Numbered from the stretch's first letter, positions 40,124-49,582 are shown. The stretch: DNA of 64,000 bases from Marinimicrobium sp050113635 (GCF_050113635.1 NZ_JBNJLT010000001.1:248001-312000), one strand, 5' to 3'. Numbers and translations: made by a program. Notes: generated by a model from the letters alone, not told the origin.

Positions 40124-42499
40124 ATGAGTCACGTTCACACTCACTCCTTTGGTTTTCCGAGAATCGGCGCGGACCGCGAACTGAAACGGGCACAGGAAGC
40201 CTACTGGCGTGGCGAAGCCTCCCTGGAATCGCTCGAAGAAACCGGCCGTATTTTGCGTGAACACCACTGGCGCCTACAGGCCGACGCTGGCCTTGATCTG
40301 GTGCCCACTGGTGATTTTGCCTGGTACGATCAGGTGCTGACGCTGTCGGCAACCTTCGGAAATGTCCCGAGCCGTCACCGCAACGGCGCTCCTGCCTCCA
40401 GCGAGGGCGATCCGGTGGTCGCTCCCAGGGCGCCCTGCCGCGATGTGGATATCGACACTCTATTCCGCATGGCACGGGGACGCGCCCCAGTTGGCGAGCC
40501 CAGCGCCGCCTGCGAAATGACCAAATGGTTCGATACCAACTATCACTATCTGGTGCCCGAGCTTCATCCCGCGCAGACGTTTGCTCTCAGCTATACGCAA
40601 ATCATCGACGAAACCCGTGAGGCCATCGCCCTGGGCCACGCCGTAAAACCCGTTATTCTGGGGCCCTTGAGCTACCTGTGGCTGGGGAAGGAAAAGTCGG
40701 GGTCATTTGATCGACTCAGCCTGCTGGATAACCTGCTCCCCGCCTACAACGAATTGCTCGCCGCGCTGGCTGAGGCGGGTGCCGAATGGGTGCAAATTGA
40801 TGAGCCGATACTTGTGCTGGACTTGCCAGATGCCTGGCGTCAAGCGTTTGAACACGCCTATCACACACTTCAGACTCACACGCCAAAGCTACTGCTCGCC
40901 ACCTATTTCGGCGCCCTGAAGGACAACCTGGCGACGGCGGTGCAACTTCCCGTTGCAGGCTTGCATATCGATGCCGTTCGCTCTGCGGAACCGTTACGCA
41001 ACGTGGTCGATCGCCTGCCCACCCACAAAATTCTTTCCGTAGGAATCGTCAATGGCCGCAATATCTGGCGTACCGACTTGCGCCGGGTACGCGATGAACT
41101 GTCCGAAATTCACGAACGTCTGGGGCAGCGCCTGTGGCTGTCGACTTCCTGCTCGCTGTTACACGTGCCGGTCGATCTCAACAGAGAGGATCAACTGGAC
41201 CCTGAACTGAAAAGCTGGCTGGCCTTTGCGCTGCAAAAAGCCCGGGAGGTGTCTGTGCTGTCCCGCTTGTTGTCCGAAGCGCCGGACGACGCCGCAAAAG
41301 CCGCTTTGGCCGAGAGCGACAAGGCGGCCGAGTCCCGCCGCACCTCCGGGCGCATCCACCGCAAAGCGGTGCAAGAACGCCTCTGCGCGATCACCGCCCG
41401 GGACACTCATCGACACAGCGCATTTGCGCAGAGAATCAAAAAACAGCAAGCGCTGCTGCAACTGCCGCTTTACCCCACCACCACCATTGGGTCTTTCCCA
41501 CAGACCACGGCTATTCGCCAAGCCCGGCGTGACTGGAAGCGTGGGGATCTCTCGCCCGTGGAATACCAGAGCCGGATGCGCGAAGAGATTGCCGACACCA
41601 TTGCCCGCCAGGAACAGATCGGCCTGGACGTACTGGTTCATGGCGAGGCCGAGCGCAATGACATGGTCGAATATTTCGGCGAACAACTGGATGGTTACGC
41701 CTTTACCCGCTTTGGATGGGTGCAAAGCTACGGTTCGCGTTGCGTAAAACCGCCGATCATTTTCGGCGATGTGTCCCGACCGCGAGCGATGACCGTCCAG
41801 TGGGCCCGCTACGCGCAGTCCCTGAGCCGAAAGCCGGTAAAAGGCATGTTGACCGGCCCCATTACCATGCTCTTTTGGTCCTTCGTGCGAGATGATCAAC
41901 CCCGTGCCACCACGGCGCGTCAGATTGCGCTGGCTCTGCGCGATGAGGTGACCGATCTCGAGGCTGCCGATATCAAAATCATTCAGATCGATGAGCCGGC
42001 ATTGCGCGAAGGGTTGCCTCTGCATCGTAGTGAGTGGCAGGCGTATCTGGACTGGGCGGTGGACGCCTTTCGATTAAGCGCTTGCGGCGTGAACGACGAA
42101 ACCCAGATCCACACCCATATGTGTTATTCCGAGTTCAACGACATTATTGATGCAATCGCGGCACTGGACGCCGATGTCATCACCATTGAGACCTCTCGTT
42201 CACAGGGGGAATTACTGGACGCTTTCGAGCAATTCCAGTACCCCAATGACATCGGCCCGGGCGTGTATGACATTCACTCACCCAATGTACCGGAAGTAGA
42301 ATCCATGGTGTCATTAATGGAAGGGGCCGAACGTCGCTTACCGAAAGAGCGCTTGTGGGTTAACCCCGACTGCGGTTTGAAAACCCGGGGCTGGCCGGAA
42401 ACCGAAGCCGCACTGACCCATATGGTGGCCGCCGCTCGACAACTGCGCCGCCAACACAGCACGGGACACACCACCAATCAAAATATTGACGGCGAGTGA
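40124..42499 (+). CDS. metE: Cobalamin-independent methionine synthase
   Basis: The protein has 791 residues. It transfers methyl from methyltetrahydrofolate triglutamate to homocysteine. The N-terminal half starts GFPRIGADRELKRAQEAYW; the C-terminal barrel has TTTIGSFPQT, VHGEAERNDMVEYFGE, and zinc ligands in IHTHMCYSEFNDI (His, Cys), with the final Cys in VNPDCGLKTRGW. The 157-bp divergent region with metR shows no clean TGAA-N5-TTCA MetR box by eye. No cobalamin riboswitch is visible. Confidence 0.96.
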   Translation: MSHVHTHSFGFPRIGADRELKRAQEAYWRGEASLESLEETGRILREHHWRLQADAGLDLVPTGDFAWYDQVLTLSATFGNVPSRHRNGAPASSEGDPVVAPRAPCRDVDIDTLFRMARGRAPVGEPSAACEMTKWFDTNYHYLVPELHPAQTFALSYTQIIDETREAIALGHAVKPVILGPLSYLWLGKEKSGSFDRLSLLDNLLPAYNELLAALAEAGAEWVQIDEPILVLDLPDAWRQAFEHAYHTLQTHTPKLLLATYFGALKDNLATAVQLPVAGLHIDAVRSAEPLRNVVDRLPTHKILSVGIVNGRNIWRTDLRRVRDELSEIHERLGQRLWLSTSCSLLHVPVDLNREDQLDPELKSWLAFALQKAREVSVLSRLLSEAPDDAAKAALAESDKAAESRRTSGRIHRKAVQERLCAITARDTHRHSAFAQRIKKQQALLQLPLYPTTTIGSFPQTTAIRQARRDWKRGDLSPVEYQSRMREEIADTIARQEQIGLDVLVHGEAERNDMVEYFGEQLDGYAFTRFGWVQSYGSRCVKPPIIFGDVSRPRAMTVQWARYAQSLSRKPVKGMLTGPITMLFWSFVRDDQPRATTARQIALALRDEVTDLEAADIKIIQIDEPALREGLPLHRSEWQAYLDWAVDAFRLSACGVNDETQIHTHMCYSEFNDIIDAIAALDADVITIETSRSQGELLDAFEQFQYPNDIGPGVYDIHSPNVPEVESMVSLMEGAERRLPKERLWVNPDCGLKTRGWPETEAALTHMVAAARQLRRQHSTGHTTNQNIDGE

Positions 42500-42548
42500 A
42501 ACCACGCTGTAGTGCGCCTCTGCCGAGTGTGCACGGGCACGCTTGGCG

Positions 42549-42944
42549 TTAGCCCGCTTCTGCGCGCATAACCTCCGTCGGCGAGCAGTCGGCCAATAGC
42601 GTCTCCAGGGAAGCGCGCAATCCAGAGGTGGCAACGGGTTCGGCGCTCAGTGCCACCGGCGACGTACCGACCCACTCGGCCGCCCGCCAGCGCCAGAATT
42701 CGGGCGCCGTCGGCTCTCCTCGTAGTTCAATGATATGCAGGCGTGAGGGTTTTAACGGCAGGCAATCCATCAGCTGTTTCAGGAAAGACTCAGCGTTTTT
42801 ACCAAAGAAGCTGGAGGCCTGTTGGCGGGGAGCGCTCACGAACAACGTATCGCGATGCTCGCCGGGGAGAAATCTGACGCCCAAGTCTACCGGCTGCCCC
42901 AGCCGGTTGGTCATGGAGAACGTTTCTACTGCTGGATGAAACAT
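42549..42944 (-). CDS. Hypothetical protein, 131 residues
   Basis: It begins MFHPAVETFSMTNRLGQPVD and is followed by a region with RQQASSFFGKNAESFLKQLMD and a SRLHIIELRGEP strand, suggesting a small mixed alpha/beta soluble protein. There is no signal peptide. A frame extension to 42968 exists, but GAAGGAA upstream of MFHP supports 42944 or 42968 equally. The gene is convergent with metE. I do not recognise the family. Confidence 0.65.
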   Translation of the reverse strand: MFHPAVETFSMTNRLGQPVDLGVRFLPGEHRDTLFVSAPRQQASSFFGKNAESFLKQLMDCLPLKPSRLHIIELRGEPTAPEFWRWRAAEWVGTSPVALSAEPVATSGLRASLETLLADCSPTEVMRAEAG

Positions 42945-43152
42945 AAAACAGCGTTCCTTCGGAATCATTGAAGGGCGGCAGTGTACGCATCGCTACCGGA
43001 ACTACAAGTGAAAATTGTGTGAATTTTGTACGAAACCGATTGCAAACCACCGCCGCGATTAAAATCGATCACTAATACGCGGTAAATGGGTAAACGGATC
43101 GTCGGGAGAGCGTTTTGCAAAATCGAATGGGGATTGCTTTATCGCGCGGAGT

Positions 43153-44142
43153 TCATGGATGAGTGCCTTCCAGCACATCTTCTACACCCTGGTCACTGGA
43201 GCGAACCACACAGTTGTGACCGTGCGTTTTGGCAAAATAGAGGGCCGCATCAGCATAGGCAATTAATGTCTGTAAATCGGCCTTGGGGTCACTGGCCACG
43301 CCAGCGCTGAGCGTCAACATCTGAAGCGGGCTGTCCGCATGCTCGATACCCAGCTGCTGCACGGCCTCGCGCACCCGGTTGGCTCCCTGCCATGCTCCCT
43401 CCAGGTCAGTATCCGTCATCAGCAACAGCAGCTCCTCGCCCCCGTACCGGTACAAAGAGTCGCCTTGGCGCATGTGTCGTTTAATCGCGCCACTGACTTG
43501 TTGCAGCGCGCGGTCTCCCGCCTGGTGGCCGTATAGATCGTTGTACTTTTTAAACCAGTCGAGATCGAGCAACGCCAACGCAAACTGTCGCCCGGGCTGA
43601 GCGAACAGCCTTTTCAAGTCGCGTTCCATGGCCCGGCGGTTACCGATCGTCAGTAGCGAGTCCTGAAGCGACTCTGCCTTCAGCGCACGGTTGGCCGTCA
43701 CCAGTTCGGACTGACGCTCCAGAATATGGATATAGGCCTGGGCGATATCGGTTTGGGTAATCATGCCGACCAACTGATGACGCTCGTCAACCACCGGCAT
43801 CTGACGTTGCCCAGATTCCTGCGCCAACTTGAGGGCATCCAGCAACGACGCCGACGCGGGCACGCACATCGGGTCGGCCATCATCACATCCCGTGCACAG
43901 CCGACATCCAGTTCGCCAGAGATCAGCACCTCATGCAGAACATTCAGCAGGTCCTGTTCGCGAATAAGACCGAGAACGCCACGTTCACAGGACCCGAGAT
44001 CTTTTTCTGTCTCTGGCGGCGCGGCGCGAACCACAGCGCAAGAGTGCCGGTTCTGTCGCATCAGCACCAGCACTTCGGTCAAACGTTGGTCAGGGCGAAC
44101 CTGAGTCCCCACCGACGTCATTAGCTCTCGAACGGTTATCAT
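43153..44142 (-). CDS. Diguanylate cyclase with N-terminal CBS pair
   Basis: The protein has 329 residues. Two CBS modules occupy about 1-140 (VRELMTSVGTQVRPDQRLTEVLVLM; MVADPMCVPASASLLDAL-like segment reading MMADPMCVPASASLLDAL). A GGDEF domain follows (about 165-320) with LLDLDWFKKYNDLYGHQAGD, the inhibitory site RQGD five residues before the active-site loop GGEEL, and LSAGVA. It should make cyclic di-GMP, with activity set by nucleotide binding to the CBS pair and product inhibition. It is soluble, with no membrane segments. A GTG three bases upstream is an alternative start. Confidence 0.88.
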   Translation of the reverse strand: MITVRELMTSVGTQVRPDQRLTEVLVLMRQNRHSCAVVRAAPPETEKDLGSCERGVLGLIREQDLLNVLHEVLISGELDVGCARDVMMADPMCVPASASLLDALKLAQESGQRQMPVVDERHQLVGMITQTDIAQAYIHILERQSELVTANRALKAESLQDSLLTIGNRRAMERDLKRLFAQPGRQFALALLDLDWFKKYNDLYGHQAGDRALQQVSGAIKRHMRQGDSLYRYGGEELLLLMTDTDLEGAWQGANRVREAVQQLGIEHADSPLQMLTLSAGVASDPKADLQTLIAYADAALYFAKTHGHNCVVRSSDQGVEDVLEGTHP

Positions 44143-44447
44143 CACGGACTCCGCTTCCGCATCCAGCCAACCACGGACCTAAATTATGCCTGGCTTGAAG
44201 CCGGGCACGACGACAAAGATCGGACATACTAGCACAATTGTCGTCGAATTCATCTGCATCTTGACAACTTTCCGTCACCCCCCGCTACCCAGACCCAGCC
44301 AGGCCCACCGTTTAGGATTTCCCAGTGCAGGAGGGAATTTTCTGGCGTAGCAGGGGGTCCAAACGCCTCGGCGCCCTCTTTGATTTGACACGAGACTCGC
44401 AGGCGTCGAGAATCGCGGGCTTCTCCCCATTTCAGGTACAGACAGGC

Positions 44448-46547
44448 ATGCGCAACACTCGAGACAAAGGTATGTTTTCCTCGGGCCGTTACTGGTTGCC
44501 CTTCATGCTGGTGCTCACCCTGAGCGCCTGTGGCAGCGATAACGACAACTCCAGCGGTTCTTCCAGTTCCAGCCCTAGCTCTTCCAGCTCCAGCTACAGT
44601 GGCGGCATCGACAACGCCGACAACACCGGCGGGATCACCGACGCGCAGTGGCCCGACATCAATGTCGTCTCCACCGAGCCCAAACAGCTGCACTTTTCCT
44701 GGACTGCCGTTGAAGGCGCGGACCACTACCGACTACTGAAAGACCCCGATGGCAACAGTGGCTACTCCGTCGTGGAAGGACAGGGCAACCTGACCACCGC
44801 AGCAGCCACGGACACGATTGCCGTGCATCAACACCAGTGGCAGGACGCCATGTACATTGTGGAAGCCTGTCTGGACGCGGACTGCAACGAGTCTCAGGAC
44901 TCCAATGCGCAGCTGTCCACAACCGCAATGCTCGATGCCATTGGTTACATTAAAGCCTCCAACACGGGAGAGGCCGACTGGTTCGGCTGGAGTCTGGCCC
45001 TGTCGGAAGATGGCCGAACGTTAGCCGTGGGCGCCATTCGTGAAGCGAGTCAGGCGCGGGGCGTCGACGGCGACCAAAGCGACGACGCCGTCTTTGGGGC
45101 AGGCGCCGTCTATGTATTCCATCTAAACGACGGCTTGTGGTTACAGGAGGCCTACTTGAAGGCCTCCAACACCGAAGCACCCTCCGAGAATGAGGACGGC
45201 CGTGATACAACGGTTTACAACGACCGGTTCGGCGCCCAGCTCTCCCTCTCCGCCAACGGTGACGTACTGGCTGTCGGTGTTCCGTTAGAGGACAGCAGCG
45301 GCAGCGGTGTAAACCCGGACAGCGACGACAATGACGCCGTTAACACCGGGGCGGTTTATGTCTTTAAGCGCGATGAGTCCGGCTGGACCCAAAATGCGTT
45401 CCTGAAAGCCTCCAATGCCGATGCAGCGCCCGAAGAGGGCGAGGAGGAAGAAGAGGACACCACAGAGGATGGCAGCGGTGACGAGGACGCGAACGAACCA
45501 CCGCCGAATGCCAGTGATCGCTTTGGTCACCGTGTGGCGATCTCCGGAGACGGTCTTACCCTGGCTGTGAGCGCCATCTACGAGGCCAGTAGCGCCACCG
45601 GCATCAACGGCGACGAGAGCCTGAATGATCTCGGCAACGTCGGCGCGGTGTATGTCTTTACCGACAGCGGTGACACATGGGCTCAACAGGCGTATATCAA
45701 GCCCTCGAACAGCGTTCAAAATCACCTCTTTGGTGAATCGCTCGCACTGTCCTCCGAGGGCAACCGCTTGGCGGTAGGGGCTCCCGGGGACTCAAGCATC
45801 GCCACTGGTGTGGACGGCGATGAGGACAACACCAACCGCCCCGGCACGGGCGCCGTGTTTGTCTTTGACCGGACAGATAACGAATGGTCCCAGTCCGCCT
45901 ATCTCAAGCCGGATCGCACCTACAACGACATTCCCAACAGCCTCTACTTTAACAATGGTTACCGGCAGAACTTTGGGGCCGCGCTGAGTCTTTCCTCGGA
46001 CGGCAATACACTGGCCGTATCAATGCCGGGCGACTTAAGCACCCAAACCGGCGTCAGCGATGGCTCCGATGCGCATGATTTTGGCAATCTGGACACACTC
46101 GCCCTCTACAGCGGCGCTGTCTATGTGTTCGAGCGTGACAGCAGCGGTTGGGAACAAGGCGCGTTCTTGAAAGCGTCCAACAGCATGACCAACTTGCGCT
46201 TTGGTCATCTGGTCCGTTTGTCTGCCAGCGGCGATCAGCTGGCGATCAGTAGCTTGCGCGATGCCAGTGCCGAAACCGGCATAAACGGGGTTTCTGATGA
46301 TGCCTCCAAAGAACGCAGTGGCGCGGTGTATTATTTTGAGCGCGGTAACGATGGCTGGTCAGAAACGGCCTACATTAAATCCGCCAATACGGACACCTAT
46401 GACAGCTTTGGCAACGGCCTCAGCCTCTCCGGCGACGGCAAGATGCTCGCGGTAGGCGCCCCTCGCGAGGACAGTGCCGCCACCGGTATTAATGGTGACC
46501 GCGGTGACGACAGCGCAACGGATTCAGGCGCGGTCTACCTCTACTAA
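44448..46547 (+). CDS. Seven-bladed FG-GAP/integrin-like beta-propeller lipoprotein
   Basis: The protein has 699 residues. The signal peptide ends LTLSAC (lipobox). A poly-serine linker and a fibronectin-III-like stretch (QLHFSWTAVEGADHYRLL) follow. Seven repeats then begin with YIKASNT/FLKASNA-like strands, each containing a FG...LSLS.DG..LAVG core and an acidic GINGDE-type loop that may bind calcium; they start near residues 205, 275, 350, 450, 510, 600 and 660. Blade 3 carries a Glu/Asp-rich insert of about 35 residues. The function is unknown; surface adhesion or carbohydrate contact is plausible. The start was chosen at 44448 (MRNTRDKG); the frame extends to 44325. Confidence 0.8.
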   Translation: MRNTRDKGMFSSGRYWLPFMLVLTLSACGSDNDNSSGSSSSSPSSSSSSYSGGIDNADNTGGITDAQWPDINVVSTEPKQLHFSWTAVEGADHYRLLKDPDGNSGYSVVEGQGNLTTAAATDTIAVHQHQWQDAMYIVEACLDADCNESQDSNAQLSTTAMLDAIGYIKASNTGEADWFGWSLALSEDGRTLAVGAIREASQARGVDGDQSDDAVFGAGAVYVFHLNDGLWLQEAYLKASNTEAPSENEDGRDTTVYNDRFGAQLSLSANGDVLAVGVPLEDSSGSGVNPDSDDNDAVNTGAVYVFKRDESGWTQNAFLKASNADAAPEEGEEEEEDTTEDGSGDEDANEPPPNASDRFGHRVAISGDGLTLAVSAIYEASSATGINGDESLNDLGNVGAVYVFTDSGDTWAQQAYIKPSNSVQNHLFGESLALSSEGNRLAVGAPGDSSIATGVDGDEDNTNRPGTGAVFVFDRTDNEWSQSAYLKPDRTYNDIPNSLYFNNGYRQNFGAALSLSSDGNTLAVSMPGDLSTQTGVSDGSDAHDFGNLDTLALYSGAVYVFERDSSGWEQGAFLKASNSMTNLRFGHLVRLSASGDQLAISSLRDASAETGINGVSDDASKERSGAVYYFERGNDGWSETAYIKSANTDTYDSFGNGLSLSGDGKMLAVGAPREDSAATGINGDRGDDSATDSGAVYLY

Positions 46548-46557
46548 AAGCCCTCCA

Positions 46558-46582
46558 GCCCGGACGTTTTGTGCGTCCGGGC
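46558..46582 (+). terminator. Hairpin after the propeller gene
   Basis: GCCCGGACG and CGTCCGGGC form a 9-bp stem with a TTTTGTG loop, 11 bp after the stop codon. The tail ACTGCCTGTTTG is only partly T-rich. Confidence 0.65.
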
Positions 46583-46691
46583 ACTGCCTGTTTGTGAACC
46601 ATCTCCCCCTCCCCTGAACCGCCCGCCCTGCACAGCCACATCTTCAACTGTTATCATGGCGTCTTCCCCATCCAACCCCGAGTGATGTTCT

Positions 46692-47534
46692 ATGCTGCTG
46701 TTTGTCGACAATCTGGCCACCGTTGATTTCAGTTTTCTGGAAGCTCGACGCGGACTGCTGGGCGAAACCTGGCTGGCGGACGTAAAACTGAAGGGCGAGT
46801 TGGATGATCAGGGCATGGTGTGTGACTTCAGTACCGTAAAAAAAGCACTGAAAACCTGGCTGGATAACGAACTCGACCACCGTCTGCTGGTGCCCCGGCA
46901 ATCCCCCAATCTGACGCTAGAGGAAAAGGGGGATTACCTAACACTCAATTGGCGTTTTGGAGACCGTGGCGAAACGCTCTCGCTGCGTTGCCCACACCAG
47001 GCTGTGGCACTGATCGATACTGTTGAACTGACACGGGAGAGTGTGGCGCAGTGGTGCTGCCGGGAGCTTGAGGCCGCCGCGCTGTTCCCGACCGGCACAC
47101 AGTTGGAGCTCACGTTTACCACCGAGCTTATCGAAAGCGCGTTTTATCATTACAGCCACGGGCTGAAGAAACACGACGGCAACTGCCAGCGTATTGCTCA
47201 TGGCCATCGCTCGAAAATCGCCATTTGGGCGGATGATATTCCCTCCCCCGCTCTGGAAGGCGACTGGGCTAGCCGACTGCGGGACATTTATCTCGGGACG
47301 CGTGAGGATCTGGTCGCAGAAGAGGACGATACGTACCGCTTTGCCTACACCGCGCCACAGGGAGAGTTCGAGATCACCTTACCGCAGCGTTGCTGCTACC
47401 TGATGGAGACGGACACAACGGTGGAGTTGATTGCGGCGCATATCGCGGCGGTGACGAAGTCTGAGTATCCGACGAGTGTTATTCGGGTGCAGGCGTTTGA
47501 GGGGATGAATAAAGGGGCGATTGCGGAGGCTTAA
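46692..47534 (+). CDS. Tandem QueD/6-pyruvoyl-tetrahydropterin-synthase-like protein
   Basis: The protein has 280 residues, twice the length of QueD. Both halves end in an ENPTxE-like helix (IDTVELTRESVAQW; METDTTVELIAAHI). The first half keeps GMVCDFSTVK and NELDHRLL (Asp62-His63, like the catalytic LDH of QueD) but lacks the zinc HGH. The second half keeps FYHYSHGL, Cys165 in DGNCQRI and the HGH (His170, His172) but lacks the LDH. The halves are therefore complementary, and one composite active site could form between them. Similar long proteins are annotated 6-carboxytetrahydropterin synthase. Pterin or deazapurine metabolism is inferred. Confidence 0.75.
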   Translation: MLLFVDNLATVDFSFLEARRGLLGETWLADVKLKGELDDQGMVCDFSTVKKALKTWLDNELDHRLLVPRQSPNLTLEEKGDYLTLNWRFGDRGETLSLRCPHQAVALIDTVELTRESVAQWCCRELEAAALFPTGTQLELTFTTELIESAFYHYSHGLKKHDGNCQRIAHGHRSKIAIWADDIPSPALEGDWASRLRDIYLGTREDLVAEEDDTYRFAYTAPQGEFEITLPQRCCYLMETDTTVELIAAHIAAVTKSEYPTSVIRVQAFEGMNKGAIAEA

Positions 47535-47576
47535 CAAAGCGCGTCTATCTGCGATAAATGCCGGTACAGAGAGCCC

Positions 47577-47683
47577 GGCTCAGGGGCGGATGGGGGCTTA
47601 CGCAAACGCATGTATCCATCCCTGGAGCTCCCACGTTTCTCCCTGAAACGAGGGTTGCGTAAGCCCCCATCCGCCCCTGAGCC
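47577..47683 (-). repeat. Structured intergenic element, copy C (between the QueD-like gene and lpxL)
   Basis: Outer arms 47577-47605 and 47655-47683 are perfect 29-bp complements around a 49-nt core. On the minus strand the core reads CCCT, hairpin 1 CGTTTC-AGGGA-GAAACG, TGGGAGC, hairpin 2 TCCA-GGGA-TGGA, then TACATGCGT. The plan matches copies A and B with unrelated stems. It lies between convergent genes and the structured strand is that of lpxL, so it may also end that transcript. Confidence 0.85.
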
Positions 47684-47731
47684 TCTGTGCCACCTCCCCG
47701 GCCTCTGTCTGAAACCGCTTCATCTCTTGTG

Positions 47732-48652
47732 TTAGGAATACAGAGGAGATTCGCCTTCCGGGCGGCTTTTGAAGCGGGGCTGGGCCCAGAAGTATTGCGC
47801 TGGGTGCTTGCGAATTTCCTTTTCCATAAACTGGTTGACCCGCAGGGTGTCTTCGTAGTCATCCCCGGTCGGAAAATGTTCGAAGGGGGGATGGATAACC
47901 AGTTCGTAGCCCTTCCCGTCCGGCAAACGGTATTGCGAGAAGGGAATGACTTTGGCGCGGCCCATGGAGATGATTTTACCGGTGGCGCTCACGGTGGCTG
48001 CGGGTACACCGAAGAAGGGAACGAAGAGGCTGTTTTTATCGCCCAGGTCGCGGTCGGGTGCGTACCAGATAAAGTGGCCCTTGCGCAGCCGGGTGATCAT
48101 GGTGCGCACGCCTTCCCGGGGGATGGCGATGGCGTCCTGTGTGTGACGCTGACGGCGTTGTCGCTGGATGTAATCATAGACGGCATTGCCATGGGGACGA
48201 TACATACCGTCGAAATCCGCTTCTTGCCCCAGTAGCGCGGTGCCAATTTCCAGTGTCGTGAAATGTAAACTGAGCAACAGGGCGCCCTGCCCGTCTTGCT
48301 GTGCCTGTTCCAAGTGTTCCAGCCCGCTTACCGTGTAGAGTTTCTTGAAACGCCATTTAGGCCAGAACCAGGCAATGCCGGTCTCGAACACGGTCATCGC
48401 GGTGGAGGCAATGTTGTCGTTCAGCAATTGCTCACGCTCTGCGTCGCTCTTTTCCGGAAAACACAGTTCAAGGTTGCGGCGCGCGTACTTCAAACGCTTT
48501 TTGTTGCGACGCAACAAGGGAGCCAGCACGTTGGCACACTTCCATTGCAGGCGGTAGGGTAACTGCGCCAGCAGGTACCACATACCAAAACCCAGCCAGG
48601 TCGGCCAGTGGCGGGGTTTCAACAAGTGACGCGGAAAGCGATTATCGGCCAT
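47732..48652 (-). CDS. lpxL: Lipid A lauroyl acyltransferase, LpxL/HtrB family
   Basis: The protein has 306 residues. It has an N-terminal membrane-anchor region (LGFGMWYLLAQLPYRLQW) and the acyltransferase motif LLLSLHFTTLEIG (His-x4-Glu). MYRPHGNAVYDYIQRQR and WYAPDRDLGDKNSLFVPFFGVPA are typical of the LpxL/LpxM/LpxP group. It adds a secondary acyl chain to Kdo2-lipid IVA at the inner membrane. It sits 15 bp after the PlsC-type gene, likely in one transcript. LpxL versus LpxP cannot be settled by eye. Confidence 0.88.
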   Translation of the reverse strand: MADNRFPRHLLKPRHWPTWLGFGMWYLLAQLPYRLQWKCANVLAPLLRRNKKRLKYARRNLELCFPEKSDAEREQLLNDNIASTAMTVFETGIAWFWPKWRFKKLYTVSGLEHLEQAQQDGQGALLLSLHFTTLEIGTALLGQEADFDGMYRPHGNAVYDYIQRQRRQRHTQDAIAIPREGVRTMITRLRKGHFIWYAPDRDLGDKNSLFVPFFGVPAATVSATGKIISMGRAKVIPFSQYRLPDGKGYELVIHPPFEHFPTGDDYEDTLRVNQFMEKEIRKHPAQYFWAQPRFKSRPEGESPLYS

Positions 48653-48667
48653 AGACAGTGTTCGATC

Positions 48668-49582
48668 TCATCCAAGGTCAGCCCCAGTATGTTTGGGCGT
48701 GTTATTCATTGTGTCGAGCTGCTGGTCTTTCTCTTTCCACAGCTGGTTAACCCATTGCTGAAAACGGGCACGAAATTCCTTATCGCCAGGGTAGTCGCCA
48801 ATCATCGTATCGGGGATGGGCAGCACTCGCCAATGCACATTAACACGTTGCACACGACCGCAGGCGTAATCCCAGAAGGACGGCGGCCCATCGGGGTAGT
48901 GAAGTGTGACATCCAACAATTTGTGAAGCTGACCATCCATCGCCGCCAACGTAAAGGCAAAGCCCCCTGCCTTGGGCTTGAGCAAATGCTGAAACGTGCC
49001 GCCATTGCGCTGACGCATCTGACGGGCATGCTTCTCCGGAGTGAAACGCGTACCTTCCAGGAAATTAATAATCGTCACCGGACTGTGACGATAGACCTCA
49101 CAAGCGCGGCGGGTGCGCGCCAGATCATCATCCTCACCGGGACGGCGGGACATTTTGCTGCGCCGACGCATAACGGGAAAGTCCAATGCCCACATCGCCT
49201 GGCCGAAAAACGGGACCCAGAGTAATTCCTGCTTGAAAAAGAATTTCACGTAAGGAATGCGGCGATTGAACAACCGCAGCAGGATCATAATGTCCACCCA
49301 GCTCTGGTGATTGGCGATGAGCATGTACCACTCATTACGGCTCAGCGCATTCACATCGCCGCTGACGTGAATCTCCGTGCCGGTCAGCCAACGCTGGTGC
49401 CAGCTATTGACTTCAATCCAGGCGCTGGCGATGCCATCAAGCAGCCGGTTACAAGGCCGACGCCAGGCAGGAACGACCCACTTGATCAAGGCCAATGGCA
49501 TGATCAGGATGAAGACAAGGGCCACCGTCAGCCCGTACAGAAAAAAACCGAGCGCACCGGCAATCAATTGAATTAGACGCAT
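48668..49582 (-). CDS. PlsC-type acyltransferase, YihG-like
   Basis: The protein has 304 residues. An N-terminal hydrophobic segment (LGFFLYGLTVALVFILIMPLAL) is followed by the glycerol-phosphate acyltransferase motif IANHQSWVDIM (NHxxxxD), FFFKQELLWVPFFGQAMW and INFLEGTRFT. This is the YihG group, which places unusual acyl chains on lysophosphatidic acid. It precedes lpxL in the same direction, and both act on membrane lipids. Confidence 0.85.
   Translation of the reverse strand: MRLIQLIAGALGFFLYGLTVALVFILIMPLALIKWVVPAWRRPCNRLLDGIASAWIEVNSWHQRWLTGTEIHVSGDVNALSRNEWYMLIANHQSWVDIMILLRLFNRRIPYVKFFFKQELLWVPFFGQAMWALDFPVMRRRSKMSRRPGEDDDLARTRRACEVYRHSPVTIINFLEGTRFTPEKHARQMRQRNGGTFQHLLKPKAGGFAFTLAAMDGQLHKLLDVTLHYPDGPPSFWDYACGRVQRVNVHWRVLPIPDTMIGDYPGDKEFRARFQQWVNQLWKEKDQQLDTMNNTPKHTGADLG

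Noticed and set aside
41159..42025. 288-residue antisense frame within metE
   Set aside because: It is a shadow of the metE frame; metE motifs are intact on the other strand.
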